A stretch of 5,077 nt of DNA. Origin: Coriobacteriales bacterium (GTDB lineage Bacteria; Actinomycetota; Coriobacteriia; Coriobacteriales; UBA8131). Positions 1 through 5,067 of the stretch are shown in pieces. Each line of letters opens with the position of its first letter. The stretch's first letter is position 1. The notes under the pieces were generated by a model. The model was not told the origin of the DNA. It saw only the letters and a program-made list of their open reading frames with translations, and ran no database searches. A program made the position numbers and the translations under genes. The DNA lies in the NCBI GenBank assembly GCA_031261765.1, contig JAISJA010000063.1, forward strand, positions 1 to 5,077, read 5' to 3'.

Positions 1-17
1 GGAATCTATTGTAGGTA

Positions 18-30
18 TTACGTGCCGTAA
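18..30. repeat. Small inverted repeat near the window start
   Basis: TTACG (18-22) and CGTAA (26-30) form 5-bp arms around TGC. It lies just before the larger palindromic element. The GGAATC at 1-6 is also the inverse of GATTCC at 37-42, so more of a repeat may lie beyond the left edge of the window. No poly-T tract follows. I cannot assign a function. Confidence 0.25.
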
Positions 31-33
31 AAG

Positions 34-100
34 CTGGATTCCGGGTCACGCGTTCGCTTAGCGGCGGCAAAGCCGCCTACGAACACGGCCCGGAATGACG
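34..100. repeat. Nested palindromic repeat-like element upstream of pth
   Basis: Three nested inverted repeats share one axis. The outer arms are ATTCCGGGTC (38-47) and GGCCCGGAAT (87-96), 10 bp with one G-T pair. The middle arms are GTTCG (52-56) and CGAAC (80-84). The inner arms are GGCGGC (63-68) and GCCGCC (72-77) around an AAA loop. The flanks CTGG before and GACG after resemble the widespread class of small palindromic elements of the CTGGATTCC...GGAATGACG type found dispersed in many bacterial genomes (remembered resemblance). No run of T follows the hairpin on the + strand, so it does not look like a classical intrinsic terminator. It ends about 8 nt before the candidate -10 of pth. 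With one copy in this window, the claim that it is dispersed is inference. Confidence 0.6.
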
Positions 101-108
101 CAAACGAA

Positions 109-114
109 TATTAT
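109..114 (+). promoter_or_regulatory. Candidate -10 hexamer for pth
   Basis: TATTAT differs from the consensus TATAAT at one position. A start of transcription about 7 nt downstream (near 121) would leave an untranslated leader of only some 8 nt before the pth ATG at 129. No -35 match is visible at the usual distance, because that position falls inside the GC-rich palindromic element. The site is inferred from spacing and sequence only. Confidence 0.35.
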
Positions 115-123
115 GACGACTGG

Positions 124-132
124 ATGAAATGA
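124..132 (+). other. Two-codon upstream ORF overlapping the pth start
   Basis: ATG-AAA-TGA (124-132) encodes Met-Lys-stop. Its stop overlaps the pth start as ATGA (129-132). If transcription starts near 121 it would be the first AUG on the mRNA, and a terminating ribosome could reinitiate at pth. It may be chance, and no translation evidence is available. Confidence 0.2.
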
Positions 133-698
133 CTGACAACATAGACTTACTTATAGCAGGCCTTGGGAACCCGGGTGACAAGTTCACCAACACAAGGCAC
201 AACGTTGGATTCATGGCCATTGACGCGCTTGGCGATACGCTTGGCGCGTCTTATTGGCAAGACAAATGCGAAGCACAAATAGCTAGTGTGACGTATGGCG
301 ACTATACTATTATGCTAGCTAAACCGCAAACCTACATGAACGAAAGCGGCCGTGCGGTAAAGGGGCTCTGCAAGACATATGGCCTCTCCCCTTCTAACGT
401 ACTTGTAATACATGACGACCTGGACCTGCCGGCACACCAGCTGCGCTTTAAGATGGGCGGCGGCAACGGCGGGCACAACGGTATAAAGAGCATTGTCGCG
501 GCCATAGGCGCTGACTTCGCACGCCTTAAGATAGGCACGGGGCGCCCACCCGGACGCATGGAAGCATACGACTACGTATTGCAACAGCTAAAGGGAGACG
601 CACTGGAAGAGCAACGCGTAGACGGCGCTACGGCCGCAGACGCGGCATTGTTCTATGCTGAAAACGGGCTTATCAAAGCCCAGGATAAATACAACTAG
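129..698 (+). CDS. pth: Peptidyl-tRNA hydrolase (Pth1 family)
   Basis: Cytoplasmic enzyme that cleaves the ester bond of peptidyl-tRNAs released early from ribosomes and so recycles tRNA; normally essential in bacteria. The 189-residue length is full for the family (about 190). Visible signatures: GLGNPG at 11-16, with N14 matching the conserved active-site-region Asn; TRHNVGF at 22-28, with H24 as the catalytic His; PQTYMNESG at 66-74, with N71; HDDLDLP at 95-101, with D96 as the Asp that orients the His; GGGNGGHNGIKS at 110-121, with N117; and LKIGTGRPPGR at 133-143. All key residues are present. The ATG at 129 puts the first motif at the normal distance from the N-terminus. Ribosome-binding sequence is weak: only GGA four bases before the start. 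The stop codon interlocks with that of the convergent MATE gene. The GRPPGRM segment is typical of actinobacterial members (from memory). Confidence 0.96.
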   Translation: MTDNIDLLIAGLGNPGDKFTNTRHNVGFMAIDALGDTLGASYWQDKCEAQIASVTYGDYTIMLAKPQTYMNESGRAVKGLCKTYGLSPSNVLVIHDDLDLPAHQLRFKMGGGNGGHNGIKSIVAAIGADFARLKIGTGRPPGRMEAYDYVLQQLKGDALEEQRVDGATAADAALFYAENGLIKAQDKYN

Positions 699-2335
699 TC
701 CTCAGCGCTTTTATCCACGGCTGCAGACGTATCGTCAGCAATCGCGTTAGCGGCCGCGGCTACGTCTGAGACAGGAGCGGGCTCTGTGGTCTTAGCGTCG
801 CTATTGGCGCCAGTCGCATCTGCGGTTGCAGACGCCTCTTCCGTAATCGCGGATGCCTCTTCCGCCGCTTTCTTCTCCGCCGCGTATTTTGCCCTTGCGT
901 CTTTTATGCGGTTGTTCAACTTCTTGAACTCTATAGACATCATTATTATGGCGGTGATAAGCGAGAGGCCGTCTGCCATTGGATAAGACACGTTTATGGC
1001 GTCAAGCGGCGTTATGAAGCTTATGGGGTCGAACGTCGCCTCTATCCAAGGCAGCAATAACAATAACGGTATAAGGTATATGACCTGGCGCGTAAGCGAC
1101 AGGAACATGGACTTAAGCGGCTGGCCACTGGATTGGAAGAAGCTCGTTGATATGACCTGTATTCCTACAAGCGGCATGAAGAAACATTGCACTTGCAGCA
1201 CGTATGTCGTATAGTCCATAAGCGGACCTTGCTGCATACCGAATATAGTGGCTATCTGGTACGGGAACAGATGGATAAGTCCCCAGAACACGATGCCAAT
1301 GACGATCACCCATATGATCGCGTACTTAAAGGCGGTCTTCACACGGGCGAACATCTGGGCACCGTAGTTGTAGCCCAAAATTGGCTGTGCGGCCATAGAC
1401 ACTCCCATAAGCGGGAAGAACGCCAACATGATGACACGGGCGGCGACGCCAACCGACGCCTGCGCCCCCATAGCGCCAATAGGTTGCATAGCGCCATATA
1501 TGGCAAGCTGGTTGTTAAGCACCAGGTTGATGATAGAAGCGGCGATTTGGAGGAAGAACGGGGCAGAACCAAGCGCTAATATGCTGCGTATGAGCCTGAG
1601 GTGCGGTTTAACGTAGCGCTTGTGCAGTTTAAATGGCGCTTTCTTTGAGAACACGAAATACCAAAACACCAAAACCGCCGAGAAGCCCTGGCCGATTATC
1701 GTGGCCAAAGCCGATCCTGCGACTCCCATATGCAACATGATGACGAACAGGAAGTTCAATAATATGCACGCGCCGGTACCGGCCAGCATAGTGTAAAGCG
1801 CGCGGTTTGGGTCGCCTGCGGTACGCATGAAGTTGTTGAAGCCCATACCAAAGAACTGCAGTATAAAGCCTATGGACGCTATGCGGATAAACCAATGCGC
1901 GCTCTCCCACGTGTCGCTTGTGGCGCCCGATATAGATAGCACCGGGTCCATGAATATGTTCACGAGCGTCGTCATAAGCACGGCGGCCACAATGACCATG
2001 AAGAACGCCTGGCCTAGTACGTGCTCCGCCTCGTCGCGTTTGCCCTCGCCCAGCCTTAGGGCCGCAAGCGCGTTACCGCCGGCGCCTATAAGCACCGAAA
2101 CGGACATGGATAAGATCATGATAGGCATGGCTATAGTAGCAGTCGCCTGCCCCACAGCTCCTACGCCTATGCCCATGAATATAGCGTCTACGATGTTATA
2201 CAGGCCATTCGCGACCATGCTTATGATGGACGGAATGGCATACTCCATGAGCAGCTTGCCTATCTTGGCATTGCCAAGTCGGTTTACTTTCTGTTGGTTG
2301 TCTTGAATTTGATTGGGGGATTCAGTTGTTTCCAT
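695..2335 (-). CDS. MATE-family multidrug/cation exporter (MepA-like) with an Ala-rich acidic tail
   Basis: Inner-membrane secondary transporter, expected to export organic cations, drugs or toxic metabolites in exchange for Na+ or H+. The 546 residues hold about 12 membrane segments in two related halves (about 28-230 and 250-470). Half one shows NIVDAIFMG in TM1 (47-55, with Asp50 at the position usual for MATE proteins), a loop GAGGNALAALRLGEGKRDEA (84-103) and RTAGDPNRAL (171-180). Half two repeats these as AAQPILGYNYGAQMFARVKT (315-334) and FFQSSGQPLKSM (399-410), the pseudo-symmetry of the fold. After about residue 470 comes an unusual soluble tail, mostly Ala, Asp, Glu, Ser and Thr, where most MATE proteins end. 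ATG start at 2335; no Shine-Dalgarno precedes it. It lies 35 nt downstream of birA on the same strand, so co-transcription is likely. The substrate cannot be told from sequence. Confidence 0.93.
   Translation of the reverse strand: METTESPNQIQDNQQKVNRLGNAKIGKLLMEYAIPSIISMVANGLYNIVDAIFMGIGVGAVGQATATIAMPIMILSMSVSVLIGAGGNALAALRLGEGKRDEAEHVLGQAFFMVIVAAVLMTTLVNIFMDPVLSISGATSDTWESAHWFIRIASIGFILQFFGMGFNNFMRTAGDPNRALYTMLAGTGACILLNFLFVIMLHMGVAGSALATIIGQGFSAVLVFWYFVFSKKAPFKLHKRYVKPHLRLIRSILALGSAPFFLQIAASIINLVLNNQLAIYGAMQPIGAMGAQASVGVAARVIMLAFFPLMGVSMAAQPILGYNYGAQMFARVKTAFKYAIIWVIVIGIVFWGLIHLFPYQIATIFGMQQGPLMDYTTYVLQVQCFFMPLVGIQVISTSFFQSSGQPLKSMFLSLTRQVIYLIPLLLLLPWIEATFDPISFITPLDAINVSYPMADGLSLITAIIMMSIEFKKLNNRIKDARAKYAAEKKAAEEASAITEEASATADATGANSDAKTTEPAPVSDVAAAANAIADDTSAAVDKSAED
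831..864 (-). repeat. Seven-codon near-repeat in the MATE tail
   Basis: GACGCCTCTTCCG (831-843) and GATGCCTCTTCCG (852-864) differ at one base and lie 21 nt apart. On the coding (-) strand they give the seven-residue repeats EEASAIT and EEASATA (residues 492-505). This is a local duplication inside the low-complexity acidic tail of the exporter. Confidence 0.55.
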
Positions 2336-2342
2336 TTAATTA

Positions 2343-2348
2343 ACTGTA
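2343..2348 (-). promoter_or_regulatory. Weak candidate -10 upstream of the MATE gene
   Basis: Read on the - strand, TACAGT matches TATAAT at four of six positions and sits 7 nt before the MATE start codon, the same geometry as the better candidates at birA and the antiporter gene. The 8-bp palindrome TTAATTAA (2336-2343) lies between it and the ATG. It could give the MATE gene its own leaderless transcript besides read-through from birA. Weak evidence. Confidence 0.2.
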
Positions 2349-2370
2349 GCACAACACGCGGTACACGGCG

Positions 2371-2874
2371 CTACAGAACCGAAGCGATGACGGCATTAGC
2401 AATAGTATCATAGCTTGGCAATGTGCTAGTAATATCCGATAAATACGCCGCTCGAGCGTCCGCGCCGCGCTGTGGCCGCTCTACGTTCAGGCCTATACCC
2501 ACTACCGCCGGCGGCCTTTCCACGAGTATCCCGGCGAGCTTGCCGTTATCGGCCATTATATCGTTTGGCCACTTAAGATGTATGTGGTCCTTTGCGTCAG
2601 GCATAAGGTCGCAAAGCGCACGGCATATGTTACGCGCGGAATCAAACTGGAGCTCATATACCTCGTCTACGGTAAGACGTATAGCCGGCGCGACCGATAT
2701 ATACAACCCGCCGCCGGGCGAGGCCCATTTGTGCCCGTAGCGCCCGCGGCCAGCCGTTTGCGCGCGCGCGACCACGGCCAGCGGCGCTTGTCCCTGTCTA
2801 GTCTTAAGCATGTCTTTAATCACGTCGTTAGTGGACGTCACTTCGTCAAACGTGAGTATAGTTGGTTTATCCAT
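2371..2874 (-). CDS. birA: Short monofunctional biotin-protein ligase (BirA/BPL catalytic core, C-terminally truncated)
   Basis: Enzyme of the family that makes biotinyl-AMP from biotin and ATP and transfers biotin to a lysine of carrier proteins such as acetyl-CoA carboxylase BCCP. From the ATG at 2874 it has 167 residues. Visible: VTSTNDV (12-18); the biotinyl-AMP loop GRGRYGHKW (42-50) and SPGGGLYIS (52-60); KWPNDI (101-106); KLAGILVE (112-119) with the conserved Lys112; GIGLNV (126-131). There is no N-terminal helix-turn-helix, so it should not act as a repressor. Two oddities: only six residues separate LVE from GIGLNV (about 13 in E. coli BirA), and the protein stops soon after GIGLNV, without the final part of the catalytic domain or the SH3-like C-terminal domain. 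It may be a minimal enzyme or a decayed one. An in-frame GTG at 2931 would add 19 residues without family resemblance, so the ATG is preferred; a -10 hexamer 6 nt upstream supports it. Confidence 0.85.
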   Translation of the reverse strand: MDKPTILTFDEVTSTNDVIKDMLKTRQGQAPLAVVARAQTAGRGRYGHKWASPGGGLYISVAPAIRLTVDEVYELQFDSARNICRALCDLMPDAKDHIHLKWPNDIMADNGKLAGILVERPPAVVGIGLNVERPQRGADARAAYLSDITSTLPSYDTIANAVIASVL

Positions 2875-2880
2875 GTATCC

Positions 2881-2886
2881 ATGATA
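2881..2886 (-). promoter_or_regulatory. Candidate -10 hexamer of birA (leaderless geometry)
   Basis: On the - strand the hexamer reads TATCAT, one mismatch from TATAAT. It is followed by six bases and then the ATG at 2874, so transcription would begin at or next to the start codon. No Shine-Dalgarno sequence lies before the ATG. No convincing -35 box is seen. Confidence 0.45.
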
Positions 2887-2936
2887 CAAGAGTATGTGAA
2901 ATACATGTATGGATATGAATACCACCCACACTCTAG

Positions 2937-2942
2937 TAGAAT
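2937..2942 (+). promoter_or_regulatory. Candidate -10 hexamer of the antiporter gene (leaderless geometry)
   Basis: TAGAAT differs from TATAAT at one position and is followed by six bases and then the ATG at 2949, exactly mirroring the birA side. The bases before the ATG contain no purine-rich ribosome-binding sequence. A leaderless mRNA starting at the ATG is the simplest reading. No good -35 match is seen. Confidence 0.45.
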
Positions 2943-2948
2943 GTATTT

Positions 2949-5030
2949 ATGGAGACTTTCGAGTACATACTGGTTATGCTGGTGGCAGTGCTTATCTCGG
3001 CGTTGATAAGCCAACGCGTCACGCGTATAAGCGCGCCGCTTATACAGATAGCGCTTGGCGTCGTCATAAGCATAGTTCCGTTTTTCCACTTTGACATGAC
3101 GCTTGACTCCGATTTGTTCTTGGTGCTTTTCATAGCGCCATTGCTGTTCCAGGACGCGAAGAACGCCGATAAACTGACACTATGGAAGCGTAAGGTACCA
3201 ATATTATTGTTGGCGCTGGGGCTTGTCTTCGTTACGAGCTTCGCGGTCGGCGGGCTCGTGCATGCCGTCGAACCGGCAATACCGTTAGCCGCCGCTTTGG
3301 CGCTCGCGGCTGCGCTTGCCCCAACCGACGCCATAGCCGTCGCCTCGCTTAAGGATCGCGTGACAGTAAACGACGACCAGCAGGCGTTGCTTAAAGGAGA
3401 AGCGCTTTTCAACGACGCGTCGTCCATCGTCTCGTTCCAGTTCGCGCTTGCGGCGCTTGCCGTTGGCCCATACGCGGCGGCCGCAGGGCTTGACCGTCCG
3501 GCCTTCATGGGCAACATAGCTATGACGTTCGCGTTCATGTTCTTTGGCGGCCTTATATTGGGCGTCGCGTTAATGGCGCTGCGCTACGCTTTGGTACAGC
3601 TGCTAAGGCGTACGGGTATGGAGAGCGTCACGTTCCACGTGCTGTTTGAGGTAGTAACGCCGTTCATAGTCTATATCGTCGCCGAAGCCCTACACGTAAG
3701 CGGAATCATAGCCGTGGTGGCCGCTGGCATAGTGTATTCCATCGCTCCAAAATGGCAGACGCCGGTGAACGCCCGCCACAACATAGTTTCCAGCAGCGTT
3801 TGGAACGTTGGCGAGTTCACGTTAAACGGCATAGTGTTCCTTATACTCGGCACGCAATTGCCCACTGTCGCTATAGCGGCCTGGAGCAACGTGCACGCGA
3901 ACTCCAACTTCTTCATATTGCTTATAGTTGGTATACTGGTTGCCATAATGCTCATAAGGTTCATTTGGGTGCTCATAATGCGTTCGCGCGACAGTATAGA
4001 ATATGACGCCGATAAACCCCATGGCCGCATCCTCGCGCACGCACACGACGCGCTAACGCTGTCGCTTAGCGGCGTGAAGGGTGCTATTACGCTAGCGTTG
4101 TTACTTACTATTCCAACAACATTAGCGGACGGCAGCGCTTTTCCGGCACGCAACATAATATTGTTCGTCGCGAGCGTTGTCATAATACTCTCGCTTCTGG
4201 TCGCGAACTTCGTATTGCCGCTTGTCGCGCCCAAGAAAGCTGACGCCATAACCCCGGAAGCCGAGATACAGGCCATAATGGGTATCTACAGGAACGTGAT
4301 ACACAAACTGGCGGAAGACGTGACCGACGAGACCAAGCACGCTACCGACGCCGTTATAATGCAATATACGAACCGCATAAACTCGGTCAGGATGAACAAC
4401 CAGATAACCGATCCTGGCGAGGAGGCGCTGCGCAAGCGCATAATACGCATAGAACGCGAGAACACGCTCAACATGATAGAAGAGGGCAAAGTAAGCGCGT
4501 TCGCCGGCTCGGCATACCTGTACCAGCTTGGACGTACGCTTGCCATGGTGGAGCACCACGGTGAGCGCAGATGGACACTGGTGGGGATAATAAGGTCTTT
4601 CATGCGGCGTCTGCGCATACACAGGGAAATGAAACGCATGGACGGATCGAAGGAAACACGACTGCAACAAGGCGCCGACATACGTGAGATACGCCGCGAG
4701 AACTATCGCTATGTGCTGCGCGTGCTTGACACGCTAATGGACGAGCCGAACGCCGATATAGAAGCGTTGAACCGTATAGCGGCAGACCTTAAGGCACGGG
4801 CTGACAGACCGATAATAGAAGAGCGAATGCGGCCAAAACCGATAATAGAACAGGCTGAACGTGACGCTTTTGAAGACGAGATGTTAGACATAAGCGCAAC
4901 GGCCATGCAATATGAACGCGAAGGGATAGAGAACGCGCTGATACATGGGCATATATCGAAGCAAACCGCCAAACAGATGCGTGATAACGTGGCGTTAATG
5001 GAGTTGGATATAGAAGAGCAACTAGAATAG
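2949..5030 (+). CDS. CPA1-family Na+/H+ antiporter with long C-terminal cytoplasmic domain
   Basis: Membrane exchanger expected to swap cytoplasmic Na+ (or K+/Li+) for external H+ (NhaP/NHE-type), for pH and salt homeostasis. Of 693 residues, about 1-426 form roughly 12-13 hydrophobic segments. Ion-site motifs: LAPTDAIAVASL (123-134) with T126-D127, the CPA1 TD(P/A) motif in the unwound helix, and GEALFNDASS (150-159) with E151 and N155-D156, the family ND pair. Late in the membrane domain, LSGVKGAITLAL (373-384) corresponds to the family's conserved G-(V/L)-R-G-A segment, here with Lys377 where Arg is usual. Residues about 427-693 are soluble, highly charged and probably helical, a likely regulatory domain; PIIEE/PIIEQ recurs ten residues apart (621-625, 631-635). 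The ATG at 2949 gives a hydrophobic N-terminus as in relatives. Ion preference cannot be read from sequence. It is transcribed away from birA. Confidence 0.93.
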   Translation: METFEYILVMLVAVLISALISQRVTRISAPLIQIALGVVISIVPFFHFDMTLDSDLFLVLFIAPLLFQDAKNADKLTLWKRKVPILLLALGLVFVTSFAVGGLVHAVEPAIPLAAALALAAALAPTDAIAVASLKDRVTVNDDQQALLKGEALFNDASSIVSFQFALAALAVGPYAAAAGLDRPAFMGNIAMTFAFMFFGGLILGVALMALRYALVQLLRRTGMESVTFHVLFEVVTPFIVYIVAEALHVSGIIAVVAAGIVYSIAPKWQTPVNARHNIVSSSVWNVGEFTLNGIVFLILGTQLPTVAIAAWSNVHANSNFFILLIVGILVAIMLIRFIWVLIMRSRDSIEYDADKPHGRILAHAHDALTLSLSGVKGAITLALLLTIPTTLADGSAFPARNIILFVASVVIILSLLVANFVLPLVAPKKADAITPEAEIQAIMGIYRNVIHKLAEDVTDETKHATDAVIMQYTNRINSVRMNNQITDPGEEALRKRIIRIERENTLNMIEEGKVSAFAGSAYLYQLGRTLAMVEHHGERRWTLVGIIRSFMRRLRIHREMKRMDGSKETRLQQGADIREIRRENYRYVLRVLDTLMDEPNADIEALNRIAADLKARADRPIIEERMRPKPIIEQAERDAFEDEMLDISATAMQYEREGIENALIHGHISKQTAKQMRDNVALMELDIEEQLE
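4808..4850 (+). repeat. 13-nt direct repeat in register within the antiporter tail
   Basis: ACCGATAATAGAA occurs at 4808-4820 and again at 4838-4850, exactly 30 nt (ten codons) apart, encoding PIIE twice in the same frame. The bases between do not obviously match, so if it is a duplication the remainder has diverged. Confidence 0.6.
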
Positions 5031-5043
5031 GCTCAATGCACAC

Positions 5044-5067
5044 TAGAGGTTTATAGCTATATCTCTT
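5044..5067 (+). other. Imperfect hairpin after the antiporter gene
   Basis: After the TAG at 5028-5030, AGAG (5045-5048) can pair with CTCT (5063-5066), extended by a G-T pair and a few A-T pairs around TATAGCTATA (5052-5061). Only three T residues follow. It could be a weak terminator, or the AT-rich part could belong to the promoter of a gene beyond the window. Also AGGTT (5047-5051) is inverted as AACCT (5071-5075). I cannot decide between these from 47 bases. Confidence 0.2.

Larger units (their letters stand above)
2875..2948. promoter_or_regulatory. Divergent promoter region between birA and the antiporter gene, with palindromes
   Basis: A 74-nt AT-rich stretch (25 G/C of 74) separates the two divergent start codons. 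It contains GTATC-cat-GATAC (2875-2887, 5-bp arms) and the perfect 10-bp palindrome ATACATGTAT (2901-2910). The heptamer CATGTAT recurs at 2872-2878 and 2904-2910, 32 nt apart (about three helical turns). TATCCAT occurs at 2868-2874 and 2876-2882, and inverted at 2909-2915. The first palindrome covers the birA -10. These are plausible operator elements for joint control; the regulator is unknown. Confidence 0.5.

Noticed and set aside
1..61. Possible C-terminal end of an upstream + strand gene (frames ending at TAA 28-30 or TAG 59-61)
   Set aside because: Only 9 or 19 codons are visible, neither tail is recognisable, and the longer one would be encoded partly by the palindromic element. Not supportable from the window.
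699..986. Extension of the pth frame past its TAG for about 96 codons
   Set aside because: Pth already has full family length at 189 residues, and the extension is the antisense of the Ala-rich MATE tail, where stops are naturally scarce.
1187..2306. Long + strand open frames (1187-1579 and 1827-2306) opposite the MATE gene
   Set aside because: They lie wholly inside a well-supported MATE gene on the other strand and encode compositionally odd peptides without recognisable motifs; they are shadows of codon bias.
2341..2370. Read-through of the birA TAG restoring a missing C-terminal domain
   Set aside because: The frame stays open for only about 29 codons, overlaps the MATE start, and the resulting peptide does not resemble a BPL C-terminal domain.
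2875..2931. GTG-initiated N-terminal extension of birA (19 extra residues)
   Set aside because: The added residues are hydrophobic and unlike BPL N-termini, no ribosome-binding sequence precedes the GTG, and the extension would run over the best -10 hexamer of birA and both palindromes.
2578..3006. 142-codon + strand open frame across birA and the divergent promoter region
   Set aside because: It covers birA in antisense, crosses both candidate promoters and enters the antiporter gene out of frame; no domain is recognisable.
4062..4074. 13-nt match TCGCTTAGCGGCG between the antiporter gene and the upstream palindromic element (54-66)
   Set aside because: In the antiporter gene it encodes a conserved Ser-Leu-Ser-Gly motif, and the surrounding bases do not match; most likely coincidence.
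2933..4681. Several - strand open frames (2933-3538, 3671-4276, 4122-4670) opposite the antiporter gene
   Set aside because: All are antisense to a gene with clear CPA1 motifs; the Ser/Ala/Met-rich translations are what antisense of this codon usage yields.
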